Shown: in pieces, positions 36,382-45,370 of the stretch
How positions within the stretch are numbered: position 1 is the stretch's first letter
How the letters are laid out: the number at the start of each line of letters is the position of its first letter
From: CAVRCA01 sp965218045
Lineage (GTDB): Bacteria; Pseudomonadota; Alphaproteobacteria; Acetobacterales; Acetobacteraceae
Length of the DNA stretch: 64,000 bases
Reading direction: 5' to 3'
Assembly: GCA_965218045.1 (NCBI GenBank)
Contig: CBDCJX010000017.1
Coordinates: 171,092 to 235,091 of the forward strand
The notes under the pieces: generated by a model
Databases searched by the model: none
What the model was told of the DNA's origin: nothing
The model's input: the letters and a program-made list of their open reading frames with translations, nothing else
Translations under genes and position numbers: made by a program

Positions 36382-36792
36382 CTAGAACGCGGCGCAGGAC
36401 CGATCGAGCAGGATGCCGACCGATCGCTGGCCGAAGCGGCTCTTGTAATCGCGCGCCACCGCCTCAAGCGCCAGCGTGGTGGCTGGTGTCGGCGGAGCGG
36501 CGATCAGCAGCACGCGCGACGGCTCGGCGCCGATCTGCCCGGTCCTCGGATCGCGCCACTGACCGTGCGCATCCAGCACCGTGAACCCGTCCGGGAAGCG
36601 CGGCGTCACCACGTCGCGTTCGAATCCCGCCCATTGGTCAGCCGTGGCGACGCCGCCGCCGGGCGCATCGACGCCGAACAGCATCGTCGCCACCAGCGAG
36701 GGATGGCCGCCGACGGCGACGCAAGGATCGCTCTGGGCGCAGCCGGCGAGCAGGGCGAGCGCGAGCATCGGCCCGCGCCGCCCCTGGGTCAC
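36382..36792 (-). CDS. DUF3574 lipoprotein
   Basis: 136 aa from a GTG at 36792 that overlaps the upstream stop (GTGA). Lipobox LALALLAGCAQSDPC. The domain matches DUF3574: TMLFGVDAPGGGVATADQWA, VVTPRFPDGFTVLDAHGQWR and VARDYKSRFGQRSVGI. Family members are small envelope lipoproteins of unknown function. It is co-directional with the small hypothetical and the DUF262 gene upstream. Confidence 0.78.
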   Translation of the reverse strand: MTQGRRGPMLALALLAGCAQSDPCVAVGGHPSLVATMLFGVDAPGGGVATADQWAGFERDVVTPRFPDGFTVLDAHGQWRDPRTGQIGAEPSRVLLIAAPPTPATTLALEAVARDYKSRFGQRSVGILLDRSCAAF

Positions 36793-37073
36793 GCCAGGGA
36801 CGCGGCAAGCGCTTCCCACTCGCTCTCCAGCGTGCCATCGGCGGCCGGCTTGTCGGCGCGGGCATACCAATAGCGGGCGTTGGCGAGGTCACCCTCCTTG
36901 CGATGCAGGTAGGCATGCACCGCCGCGCCATCCGCGCTGTTGTCCTGCTGGGCGCAATGATGCGCGCGCTGCCAGTCGCCCTTGGCATCCCACCACAGCG
37001 TCTGTCGCGCCAGGCTGAGCCCGGCGGGCGGTTCGTCGGCGGCCAATGTCGCTCGCAAGGCATCGAGGTCCAT
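36789..37073 (-). CDS. small conserved hypothetical protein
   Basis: 94 aa, acidic, beginning MDLDALRATLAADEPPAGLS. GGGAG precedes ATG 37073 by eight bases, which decides against the longer upstream frame. It contains the repeat-like helical pairs LWWDAKGDWQRAHHCAQQ and YLHRKEGDLANARYWYARA, which read like a single TPR-type motif. No function known. It sits 63 bases after the DUF262 gene and is coupled to the DUF3574 gene. Confidence 0.65.
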   Translation of the reverse strand: MDLDALRATLAADEPPAGLSLARQTLWWDAKGDWQRAHHCAQQDNSADGAAVHAYLHRKEGDLANARYWYARADKPAADGTLESEWEALAASLA

Positions 37074-37136
37074 ATCCGGCGCTCCCAGCGCAACCAGCAT
37101 CGGTCTGATACGTGCGCGACCACGCGCGGGCAAGGC

Positions 37137-39089
37137 TCACGCCGCCGTGGAGAGCGGCAGCTCGGCGTCCCGGGCGACATTCTCCGGCACTTCCTCGTCG
37201 TCGGCGGCAAGCGCGTCCGCTCCGACGACCTCGTGGCCGGTCGCCTTGGCGATCAGCATCAGCAATCGGCGTTCCCGATCGTCCATGAAGGCGGCGAACG
37301 CGTCGGCGCGAAGCAGCCGGGGATCGAGGCAGTGCGACCGCAGATGCTCGTCGAGCGTGGCGGCGGCGATCGGCGCCTCCTTGGCACTTCCCCGCTCGAT
37401 GCGGGCGAGATAGTCCGACGGGGCGGCGCCACCGAGAATACGGTTGGTTCGGGCACCGAGCGGGGTCTTGTTGATAATGGAATCGTAGACCTTCGGCTCG
37501 ATGTTCTGCCGCTGACACCAGGCTTCCGGAAAGATGTGGTGGATGTCGACCGCCTCGTCGAAGAACACGGTGTGATCGAAGGTCTGGCCGGAGCGGAAAT
37601 CCTGCGCGCCCTCGCGCATCAGCAGCGCATGAATCCCCTTGTAGGCGGCGGAGAGGCGGGTGCGCATGGTGCGCAGCCGATCCGACCGGAACACACCGTC
37701 ACGCAGCGTGCTCGGCTCGGGCCCGCCCTCCAGCCAGGCGGGCACTTCCTGCACGTCCTTGGCGAAGCGGCTCTCGATCGCCGAGCCGTAGAGCTCGCCA
37801 AAGATGCCGCACCAGAACCAGCGAGCGAGTTTCGCCCGGTTCGCCGCGTTCTCCCACCTGTCGCCGATGATCGTGAGGATCGCGGCGAGCGGCACCACCT
37901 GCGTCTGATACGGCAGGTCCGCGACGCGGAAAATGTTGAGCTGACGCAGGAAGCGCGCGGCGGTCCTGAAACCATCCTCGACCGGCAAGCGGCACCCCTG
38001 GTAGGCCGGTAGCGGCAGATCCAGTAGCGACTGCTTGGTGGCACGAACCGCCGGCAGATCGCTCTCCTTCGCCCCGGCGGCGATCGCCTCGGCACGGGCC
38101 TGGCGGGAGTGCACCAGTGCGATCGCCTGCAGGAAGTCGGTGCTGGCGACCTTTTCCAGCACGCCATGCGGCTTGTCGGACGTTCGCCCGTACACCTGCA
38201 AGCGGGTCTGGATGCCGGCGATGCCGGGCCGCGCCGCCTGCCCGTTCGTCGCGGGGTCCGCCGGTGCGCCATACCAGTCGTCACGCAGCCGATAGCCTTG
38301 CGCCGCGTACATCGCCGTCACCAGCTCGAAGGCGTCGAGCGCCTTGCCGCCGGTGTTCACCTTCTCGAACACCAGGCAGACGGCCTCGTGCGACGTGTCG
38401 TGGCCGAGCGCGATGACCGGCACATGATAGCTCTTGAAGTTTGCCAGGACCTCGTTCTTGAAGCGCTTGAACAGGTCCCGACGGCCCGGATCGCCATGCG
38501 CTATCCAGTAATCCCCGAAACCATCCTGCCACTCGTCCCAGTCGAACACGCGGTTCACCGGGAACATCAACCGGGCGTATTCCGCCTCGGCGGTCGAGAG
38601 GTCGAGCAGAACATCCTTGTTGAAGTTCGCCTTCACCTTGCGGTCCTCGGGGATGCCGAGGATGGTGTCTTCGCGATTGGCGCTGGGCGCGAGGGCCTGG
38701 GCGATGTCGATATAGAACCAGTGCCGCACCAGCTTCTGTCGCGGCGTGATGGTGGCGACCACTTCGTTGCGCATGCAGGTCTGGTACAGCGACGTCATGC
38801 GTTGCTGGCCGTCAAGCAGCAGCGCGTCGGGCGCGCGGGTCGCGGCGTTGGGCTCGGCGCCCTCGATCGGCCGGCGGGCGAAGGTTTCGGCAGCACCCGC
38901 CTTCATCTCCAGGGTCATCAGGGCTCCCACCGGGAACGCCTGGGAGATCGAGGCGAGCAGGCTTTTTATGCGATCCTCGTCCCATACCCAGCTACGCTGG
39001 AAATCGGGCAACTGGATCCTGCCGCCGCCGCAATCATTCAGCAGCTCTTCCAGCGCGACGGGATTGGTCTTGAACGTCGTTTGAGCCAT
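37137..39089 (-). CDS. DUF262 and DUF1524 (HNH) nuclease-like protein, GmrSD/BrxU type
   Basis: 650 aa. The N-terminal DUF262 part has IQLPDFQRSWVWDEDR (27-41), the hallmark LLLDGQQRMTSLY (DGQQR at 93-97) and FEKVNTGGKALDAFELV. The middle is a helical region. The C-terminal DUF1524/HNH-type part has DIHHIFPEAWC (about 516-525) and INKTPLGARTNRILGG. DUF262 is a ParB-like nucleotide-hydrolysing domain; DUF1524 is an HNH nuclease. The two occur fused in type IV modification-dependent restriction enzymes such as GmrSD and BrxU, which cleave modified phage DNA. There is no methyltransferase or BREX gene beside it, so it appears solitary. Specificity cannot be read from sequence. Confidence 0.85.
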   Translation of the reverse strand: MAQTTFKTNPVALEELLNDCGGGRIQLPDFQRSWVWDEDRIKSLLASISQAFPVGALMTLEMKAGAAETFARRPIEGAEPNAATRAPDALLLDGQQRMTSLYQTCMRNEVVATITPRQKLVRHWFYIDIAQALAPSANREDTILGIPEDRKVKANFNKDVLLDLSTAEAEYARLMFPVNRVFDWDEWQDGFGDYWIAHGDPGRRDLFKRFKNEVLANFKSYHVPVIALGHDTSHEAVCLVFEKVNTGGKALDAFELVTAMYAAQGYRLRDDWYGAPADPATNGQAARPGIAGIQTRLQVYGRTSDKPHGVLEKVASTDFLQAIALVHSRQARAEAIAAGAKESDLPAVRATKQSLLDLPLPAYQGCRLPVEDGFRTAARFLRQLNIFRVADLPYQTQVVPLAAILTIIGDRWENAANRAKLARWFWCGIFGELYGSAIESRFAKDVQEVPAWLEGGPEPSTLRDGVFRSDRLRTMRTRLSAAYKGIHALLMREGAQDFRSGQTFDHTVFFDEAVDIHHIFPEAWCQRQNIEPKVYDSIINKTPLGARTNRILGGAAPSDYLARIERGSAKEAPIAAATLDEHLRSHCLDPRLLRADAFAAFMDDRERRLLMLIAKATGHEVVGADALAADDEEVPENVARDAELPLSTAA

Positions 39090-39164
39090 TCACCACGTGC
39101 CCGGGCTGCCGCGCCGACAGATTCACCGACGCGGAGTTGCTTTCTTATGAATCGGTCGTCGTAA

Positions 39165-40829
39165 TCAGTGCCCCGCCGTGCTGCGCCGCCGCCAGGCGCT
39201 GATCTGGTCCATCGAGGTATGGACGTGAACCACCACCGGCCGGTCGCGCACCGAGAACGCTCGCGCGATGCCGTGCTCGATCTCGCGCTCCTCGCGGATG
39301 GTGATCCCCTCGGCGCCGAACGCCTGCGCCCACAGCGCGAAATCGGGATTGGTGAGCCGGGTCGCCGCCTCCGAAGGCCGGCCGGGATAGCGCATGTCGT
39401 GGTGCATCATGATGGTACCGTAATGCGCGTTGTCGGCGATGATCAGGATCGGGTTGACGCCGTACTGCCTGGCGGTGGCGATCTCGTTGCCGGTCATCAA
39501 CGCCCCGCCGTCGCCGGCAAAGGCGATGGCCTGCTTGCCCGGTCGCCGCAACGCCGCCGCGACCGCCATCGGCATCGCCGCCCCCATCGCGCCGACGATG
39601 GAGGCGAGAAACGCCTGTCCGGGCCGGAAGCGCAGATGGCGGTGGATGAAGCTCGAGAAATTGCCGGCATCCGAGGTAACCGCCGCGTCCGAGGCGAGGT
39701 GCTTGGCGATCTCGGCGACCACGGCGGAGAAATTTACCCCGTCCGTGCTCGCGTCCCACGCCGGCTCCAGCAGACGGTTGTGGATCGTGTTGAGCTCGCT
39801 CACCCAGCCGCGCCGCACCTCGACACCCGCCGGTGCGCCGCGTGCGAGCAGGCCCTCGATGACCGCCTGCGGTTCGCACGCCATGCCGAGATCGGGGCGG
39901 AACACGCGGCCGACCTCGCCCGGGTCCGGCCAGATGTGCACCAGCGGGAGCTGCGGCTGTGGTGCCGTGGGAAAGCTGTAGGACTGGCTGACCGAATCCG
40001 ACAGTCGCTCGCCGAGTGCCACCAGCAGGTCGGCGCGCTTCATCGCGTCGAGCAGCGGACGCGGCACCCGGGTGCCCATGTAGCCGCCATAGTTCGGGTG
40101 GTCGGCGTCGAACAGATGCGGCCGACGGTGGGTGGGCGAGATCGGCAGCATCCAGCGCTCGGCGAGTTCGGCCAGCGCCGAGACCGCCGCCTCGCGCAAC
40201 GCGCCGCCGACCCAGACGAGCGGCCGTTCGGCGCGCTCCAGCAGCCGCGCCAGGTGGTCGAGGTCCTCGGCGCGCGGGCCGGCGAGGGCGGCGGGACGCG
40301 GCCGGTCGAGCGGCGCGTCGGTCCGCTCCTCGAACAGGTCCTCCGGCAGGATCACCGCGACCGGACCCGGCGTGCCGCTCTCGGCGATGTGGAAGGCGCG
40401 CGCGATCGCCTCGCTCGCCATCTCCGGCTGGTTGACCTCGATCACCAGCTTGGTCACGTCGGCGAGCAGGCGGGAATAGTTCTGCTCCTGCAGCGCCAGC
40501 CGGCCGAAATCGCGGCGCTCGACCTGGCCGACCAGCATCACCATCGGCGAGGCGTCGTGATACGCCGTGTGCAGCCCGATCAGCGCGTTGGACAGGCCGG
40601 GGCCGCGCGAGACCACGCACACCCCGGCGCGGCCACCGCGCATCCGCCCGTCGGCCACCGCCATGAAGCTGGCGCCGCTCTCGTGCCGGCACACCACCAG
40701 CCGGATCCGATTGTTGTCGACCAGCGCGTTGGTCAGCCCGAGATAGCTCTCGCCCGGCACGCAGTAGATCAGGTCGATGTCATGCGCCTCGAGGCTGTCG
40801 ACCAGCAGGCGGGCTACGGTCTGGCTCAT
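39165..40829 (-). CDS. TPP-dependent acetolactate synthase-type enzyme
   Basis: 554 aa. Catalytic glutamate in VCRHESGASFMAVADGRM; TPP motif FAGDGGALMTGNEI with ADNAHYGT about 25 residues later; central domain intact. GGAGG precedes the ATG at 40829 by ten bases. No regulatory subunit is adjacent. It may be a carboligase or decarboxylase of the oxalyl-CoA/sulfoacetaldehyde/acetolactate superfamily; the substrate is not evident. Confidence 0.85.
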   Translation of the reverse strand: MSQTVARLLVDSLEAHDIDLIYCVPGESYLGLTNALVDNNRIRLVVCRHESGASFMAVADGRMRGGRAGVCVVSRGPGLSNALIGLHTAYHDASPMVMLVGQVERRDFGRLALQEQNYSRLLADVTKLVIEVNQPEMASEAIARAFHIAESGTPGPVAVILPEDLFEERTDAPLDRPRPAALAGPRAEDLDHLARLLERAERPLVWVGGALREAAVSALAELAERWMLPISPTHRRPHLFDADHPNYGGYMGTRVPRPLLDAMKRADLLVALGERLSDSVSQSYSFPTAPQPQLPLVHIWPDPGEVGRVFRPDLGMACEPQAVIEGLLARGAPAGVEVRRGWVSELNTIHNRLLEPAWDASTDGVNFSAVVAEIAKHLASDAAVTSDAGNFSSFIHRHLRFRPGQAFLASIVGAMGAAMPMAVAAALRRPGKQAIAFAGDGGALMTGNEIATARQYGVNPILIIADNAHYGTIMMHHDMRYPGRPSEAATRLTNPDFALWAQAFGAEGITIREEREIEHGIARAFSVRDRPVVVHVHTSMDQISAWRRRSTAGH

Positions 40830-40867
40830 GGTGCTTGGTCCTCCGGGTCGCGGTTGGCTCTCGCCGG

Positions 40868-41404
40868 TCAGCGGCTGGGGCAGCGCAGCAGCGGGTAGGG
40901 GAAGTCGCCGCAGTTCGGGAACGTGATCTGATTCTCGCCGTGCCGCTCGACGGCGAGCTCGTTCGGGCCCTCGCAGCCGAAGCCGACGCCGGGCGGGACC
41001 GGTTGGGCATTGCGGAGCAGCAATCCCGCGCTCATCGACGGCGCGACGTTGGCGAAGCGGAACTGCACCCCCTTGGCGGTGGTCAGCGCCGTCTCGATCA
41101 GGCGTTGCACGTAGAGCTGGTCGGTGAGCTGGGCGCGCATCACCAGATCGCGGGTGAAGATCACCACCGGCTGCGACAGGCACACCTCGGCGCTGATGCT
41201 GGTGGGCGGCGGGAAAAGCCCACCGGTCCAGGTGCCGAACAGCCAGGCGTGCGGCGGCTGTGCCGGCCCTTGCCGCGCCGGCGCCGGCGCTGGCCTGGCT
41301 GGGGCGGCGGCGGGGCGACGGTCCGCCGCCTGGGCGGAACCCGGGCTCGGCAGTAGCAGCGATGCCGCCACGGTCGCGGCTGAAACTCTGGCAAGACGGT
41401 GCAT
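40868..41404 (-). CDS. secreted hypothetical protein
   Basis: 178 aa. Signal peptide MHRLARVSAATVAASLLLPS, then an Ala/Pro-rich linker and a domain with four Cys (VCLSQPVV, FGCEGPNE, NCGDFPY, RCPSR). I recognise no family. It lies 38 bases upstream of the TPP gene on the same strand, so both may be transcribed together. Confidence 0.6.
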   Translation of the reverse strand: MHRLARVSAATVAASLLLPSPGSAQAADRRPAAAPARPAPAPARQGPAQPPHAWLFGTWTGGLFPPPTSISAEVCLSQPVVIFTRDLVMRAQLTDQLYVQRLIETALTTAKGVQFRFANVAPSMSAGLLLRNAQPVPPGVGFGCEGPNELAVERHGENQITFPNCGDFPYPLLRCPSR

Positions 41405-41547
41405 TCGGACCCTCGTTGATCGGCGCGGCGACGATAGGGCGCGCTCCACGCCGAGGCCAGCCGGGCCGAGGCCAGCCGCCGGGCGAAAGTCGCGGTTGAA
41501 CCGCGCGATGGCGCGTGGCACATGCCACCGCTCCCAAGGAGGTTCGG

Positions 41548-42126
41548 ATGCTGCGGCGTCTCTACGCGCGCACCCTCGCGCTGGCGGCCGATCGGCGCGC
41601 GCCCTGGTGGCTCGCGGCCATCGCATTCGCCGAAAGCAGTTTTTTCCCGGTGCCGCCCGACGCATTGCTCATCCCGATGGCGCTCGCGCGCCCCGAGCGG
41701 GCCTGGCGCTACGCCCTGATCTGCACCGTGGCGAGCGTGCTGGGCGGCGCGCTCGGCTACCTGATCGGCTACGCGCTGTTCGATCAGCTCGCCGCGCCGC
41801 TGATCCGCGCCTATGGCTACGGCGACCGGTTCGCTTCGTTCCAGGCGATGTACGCCGAGCACGGGCTGTGGGTGATCCTCATCAAGGGCCTGACGCCGAT
41901 CCCCTACAAGATCGTCACCATCGCCTCGGGCGCGGCGAGGTTCGACTTCGTGCTATTCATGCTGGCCAGCCTGGCGACGCGCGGCGCCCGCTTCTTCCTC
42001 ATTGCCGCGTTGCTGCGACGGTTCGGTGAGCCGGTGCGCGACTTCATCGAACGGCGGCTCACCTTGGTGACCAGCGTGGCGGCGGCCGGCGTGGTGGGCG
42101 GGTTCCTGGCGCTGCGGTTCCTCTGA
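41548..42126 (+). CDS. DedA/SNARE-associated (VTT) family membrane protein, YqaA-like
   Basis: 192 aa with several hydrophobic helices. Family marks are AESSFFPVPPDALLIPM, GGALGYLIGYALFD and the re-entrant-loop segment KGLTPIPYKIVTIASGAARF. The ATG at 41548 is preceded by AAGGAGG. Members act in membrane homeostasis or lipid scrambling/flipping. It converges with the TPP beta-subunit gene with one base between stops. Confidence 0.88.
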   Translation: MLRRLYARTLALAADRRAPWWLAAIAFAESSFFPVPPDALLIPMALARPERAWRYALICTVASVLGGALGYLIGYALFDQLAAPLIRAYGYGDRFASFQAMYAEHGLWVILIKGLTPIPYKIVTIASGAARFDFVLFMLASLATRGARFFLIAALLRRFGEPVRDFIERRLTLVTSVAAAGVVGGFLALRFL

Positions 42127-42127
42127 T

Positions 42128-42745
42128 CTACTGCTCGCCGAGCAGCGCCGCGCGAAACCGATCCCGCACCAGCGCCGGCTGGAACCGCCGCTTGTCGCGC
42201 AGCGCCGGACCTTCCTTGACCCGCAACAGGATGAACGCCAGCCCGCCGCCCTCGCGTACCAGGCGCTTGCCTTCCGGCAGATCCGCTTCCGTGTTGATCG
42301 TGTAGACCACCGGGATACCCGACCCGTCGGCGATGGTGTCGAGCCGCACGCCCATGCCGGTGTGCGTCTCTTGGTTGCCAGTCTCGCCGTAGCGGCAATT
42401 GTCGACGCAGACGATGGTCAGGTTGGGCGGGTTCATCGCCGCCGCCGTCGCCAGCGAGCCGAGATTCATCAGCAACTCGCCGTCGCCGGTGACGCACAGC
42501 ACCCGCCGCTTCGGCTGTGCCAGTGCGAGCCCGAGCGCCATCGGCACCGCCGCCCCCATCGCCCCGCCGAGCGGGAAATTCAGCGCGCTGTCCTTGCTGA
42601 TCGCGGTCAGCTCCTGCGCCGCGCCGGCAAGGCCAGCCACGATGAGGAAATCTTCCGGACGCTCGATCAGCGCCGGGACCGCCTGGCGGCGATCGAGCAC
42701 CGGATCGGGGTGACCGGCCGTCTGCATCCGCTTCGGTCGTGCCAT
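42128..42745 (-). CDS. TPP-binding subunit, sulfopyruvate/phosphonopyruvate decarboxylase beta-like
   Basis: 205 aa, corresponding to the diphosphate-binding half of a TPP enzyme: GAMGAAVPMALGLALA, VTGDGELLMNLGSLAT, VCVDNCRYGETGNQETHTGM. The matching pyrimidine-binding half is the next gene upstream (42759-43295), so the pair forms one heteromeric decarboxylase. It resembles the ComE/Ppd-type split enzymes; the actual 2-oxoacid is not known. Confidence 0.85.
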   Translation of the reverse strand: MARPKRMQTAGHPDPVLDRRQAVPALIERPEDFLIVAGLAGAAQELTAISKDSALNFPLGGAMGAAVPMALGLALAQPKRRVLCVTGDGELLMNLGSLATAAAMNPPNLTIVCVDNCRYGETGNQETHTGMGVRLDTIADGSGIPVVYTINTEADLPEGKRLVREGGGLAFILLRVKEGPALRDKRRFQPALVRDRFRAALLGEQ

Positions 42746-42758
42746 GACGCGCTCCCCC

Positions 42759-43295
42759 TCAGAACTTCTTGGCGCCGATGAGGCGCTGGCCCAGCAGCAC
42801 CGCGATCGGGTAGCCCGACTGAAAGGCCATGGTCAGCGCGGCGGCGGTGACGGGCTGCACGTCGTCGGGGCGGTCGATGCGCATGACGATGAGACCCATC
42901 GCCTCCAGCACCTTTTGCGTCGCCTGGCCCATCGGGAACTGCCACGGGTTCCCCTCGCCGAAATCGCCGCGCATGGAGATCAGGGTGAGGAACGGGAAGC
43001 GGCCACCGACGGTCATGGAGAGCATGTTGATGGTGTTGCCCGCGCCGCTCGACTGCATCAGCAGCACGCCGCGTTCGCCGCCGAGATCGGCGCCGGCAAG
43101 CATCGCCACGCCTTCCTCCTCGGTGGTGAGCGCCACCGAGTGCACGTCGGGGTCGGCGATCGAGCGGTCGATCAGGATGCGGTGCCCGGCGTCGGGCACG
43201 TAGGCGAACTGGGTCACCCCGGCGGCGCGGAGCTGGTCGTACAGCGCATCCTGCCAGCCTTCGAGGTCGTGCCGTTCGACTTCGTCGTCAGCCAT
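42759..43295 (-). CDS. TPP-binding subunit, sulfopyruvate decarboxylase alpha-like
   Basis: 178 aa, pyrimidine-binding half: YDQLRAAGVTQFAYVPDAGH, catalytic glutamate in VALTTEEEGVAMLAGADLGG, GAGNTINMLSMTVGGRFPFL. ATG 43295 (MADDEVERHDLEGW) is the natural start; the frame upstream extends only as an antisense run. Thirteen bases separate it from the beta gene. It is the first gene of this operon, and its leader (43296-43384) abuts the decayed island. Confidence 0.83.
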   Translation of the reverse strand: MADDEVERHDLEGWQDALYDQLRAAGVTQFAYVPDAGHRILIDRSIADPDVHSVALTTEEEGVAMLAGADLGGERGVLLMQSSGAGNTINMLSMTVGGRFPFLTLISMRGDFGEGNPWQFPMGQATQKVLEAMGLIVMRIDRPDDVQPVTAAALTMAFQSGYPIAVLLGQRLIGAKKF

Positions 43296-43384
43296 CCGCC
43301 GTCTCCCATCGTCTCGAGTTGCGAGGTTAGCGCCTCGGCCCCAATGCACAAGCGGGTAACGCCCCCGGCTGAGCGGTCGCGGTC

Positions 43385-43639
43385 TCAGCGAACCCGTAGC
43401 GGATTGATCGTTCGGGCTGCTTCGAAGTCCCTCTCGTTGTTTGTCACCACGAGGCAGTCGTTGGTCTCGGCGATGGTCGCGATGATGGTGTCGAGCGGGC
43501 TCCGCTTTCCGCCGAGCACCGTTCCTTCGGCCATCAGCCTCGCCCAGGCGAGGGCCGCCTTCTCGTCGGAAGGGAGAATACGGCCGGCAAATAGAGCGGA
43601 TGGGCCCTCCGGCCCGGTGAACGCTCGACGACAACCCAG
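43385..43639 (-). pseudogene. VapC-like PIN-domain toxin, C-terminal remnant
   Basis: Reading minus from 43639, the 84-residue frame contains LPSDEKAALAWARLMAE, KRSPLDTIIATIAETNDCLV and VTNNERDFEAARTINPLRVR before a TGA at 43385-43387. These are the C-terminal half of a VapC PIN domain: the Asp of LDTIIATIA and the N-x-x-D-F motif. The N-terminal half, with the first acidic residue, is missing; an in-frame TAG stands at 43640-43642. No VapB antitoxin gene is present. It is a dead remnant. Confidence 0.75.
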
Positions 43640-43706
43640 CTAGGAGTACATCGGCTCTGAGCCCCCTGCAACCCGCCGACAACCCGTTCGGCACGAGGTT
43701 GTCACC

Positions 43707-43975
43707 ATGTCCCAGGAACAGAGTGTTACCCATGTCTACGGGCTGGACCCTGGGAGGGCTGGCTCCCCGAAATCGACCTACAAGGATCGTGCCGTCGCCC
43801 TCGCGCGCAGACAGTCGATCGTCACGCCAGACGATCTCGGCGGTGTGTGCGTCTACCGGTGCCAATTAAGCAAGCTCTGCGATCTCGAACTGTGGAAAAG
43901 GTAGCTTACGGTCGATACCGGCTCGGGCCCGCAGCCGCGATCCTGGCTTCCGATCCAGATGATCTGGCAGCCTAG
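43707..43975 (+). pseudogene. AbiEi-like antitoxin/winged-helix remnant with a frameshift
   Basis: From 43707 the frame gives YKDRAVALARRQSIVTPDDL and CQLSKLCDLEL, then stops. If the frame moves by one base near 43890, it continues VEKVAYGRYRLGPAAAILAS and DPDDLAA to a TAG at 43973-43975. Joined, the two parts make the DNA-binding N-terminal domain found in AbiEi-type antitoxins. The rest of such a protein is missing. It is probably a frameshifted, truncated antitoxin or regulator. Family assignment is an inference from the motif pattern. Confidence 0.5.
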
Positions 43976-44058
43976 CGCGTGTGTTGTTTGAGCGCTTCGA
44001 AGGTAGGAAGCGCAGATCGCACCGGGCATTCCGGCGAGGCGCATTGTTCGCCAAAAAC

Positions 44059-44513
44059 TCACGCATCTGCCTCTATGCAGAACACAGCGCCACTGCCGAC
44101 CTCGCGATTGAAGTCGACCTCCGCGCCATCCCAGCGATAGTCAAGGTGGCGTCCCTGCACTGGGTTCGCTGCCAGGTCCGGGTAGAACAAAGAAATGCAC
44201 TCGCCGCCGGGCTGACGACAACTCGGATAGACGATGCCTTCCGAGCCTCCGGCGCGCAGATCGGCCGCCAAGCCCTGGCTTTCCGCGTAGCTGTCCGGCC
44301 GCAGAGCTTCCGCGAATAGACCTTGGTCGCCGCGAAGATCGAGCGCCGCCTTGACGTTCCCATCGAGCACGATCGCGCGGAACTGCGAGGTCCAGCCAGC
44401 CGGTTCGGCCGTCATCGCCATGAAGCGCTTGTGGTGGTGAATGGTCTCGGCGAGAGCCGTCTCAAACCGATCCGCCGCATAAAGGACGCCGTAGGTGCCC
44501 GTGCTGAAGCGGC
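44059..44513 (-). pseudogene. RES-domain NAD+-degrading toxin, N-terminally truncated
   Basis: The minus strand reads SRFSTGTYGVLYAADRFETA, LAETIHHHKRFMAMTAEPAG, LDLRGDQGLFAEALRPDSYA, GSEGIVYPSCRQPGGECISL and NPVQGRHLDYRWDG, ending at a TGA at 44059. This is the C-terminal three quarters of a RES (Xre-RES) toxin, including the conserved Tyr, Glu and Ser environments. It begins abruptly at the junction with the IS3 remnant near 44510, so the N-terminus and its partner antitoxin gene (Xre/MbcA type) are missing. RES toxins degrade NAD+ in growing cells; this copy lacks the residues ahead of the SRFS strand. Confidence 0.8.
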
Positions 44514-44798
44514 TTGGTGAAGTTGAAGTTGGCCCGTGCCGGTCGCGACCCGGCGGACCTTGCCCGCGAGTTCGAGCCGACGGCGCAGTCGATCTGTTAC
44601 TGGGTTACCCAGGCGGACCGGCAAGGGGGCCGCCGGGAGGAGAAGGTTAATGGGCTGGCGGCGGCCGAGCGCGACGAGCTGGCCCGGTTGCGGCGTGAGA
44701 ACAAGCAGCTGCGGCTGGAGCGCGACATTCTCTCTCGAGCTGCAGCCTGGTTCGCGCGCGAGACCGGCGCGATCCCGCCCGGGTCTTCGAATTCATGA
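44514..44798 (+). pseudogene. IS3-family transposase OrfA, N-terminally truncated
   Basis: 94 aa beginning near the junction. It contains the helix-turn-helix region (RDPADLAREFEPTAQSICYW) and the leucine zipper (ERDELARLRRENKQLRLERD). Around 10-15 residues expected upstream (the P-x-E-F-R-R-R segment) are missing. The last four bases overlap the orfB start (ATGA), as expected for the programmed -1 frameshift or reinitiation that produces OrfAB. Confidence 0.7.
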
Positions 44799-45370
44799 GC
44801 GCGAACCAGGCCGTCTTTCCAATCGCGGTCATGGCGCGCGTCCTCGGCGTATCGGAGTCTGGCTATCACGCGTGGCGGCAGCGTCCGGCCACGGCGCACG
44901 CCGTGGCTGACCAGGTGCTGCTGAAACGGGTCCGCACGGTCCACGCCAGTTCGCGCGAGACATACGGCGCACCGCGCGTGCATGCCGAGCTGAGGGCAGA
45001 AGGGGAGAAGCATGGACGCAAGCGGATTGCTCGGCTGATGCGTACGGCCGGTTTGGTCGGCGCCAGCCGCCGTCGCACTGGTGTGAGGACGACACGCCGC
45101 GAGCGGGATGCACGGCCGGCGCCGGATCTGGTCGATCGGGACTTCACGGCCAAGGCGGCCAACCAGCTTTGGGTTGCCGACATCACCTTCGTGCCGACAG
45201 CGACGGGGTTCCTGTTCCTGGCCGTCGTGCTGGATGCCTGGAGCCGCAAGATCGTCGGCTGGTCGATGGCCAACCACCTGCGTGCTGAGCTGGTGGTGGA
45301 TGCGCTGGAGATGGCGATCGGCCAGCGTCGGCCAGGCAACGTCATCCACCACAGCGACCAGGGTAGCCAA

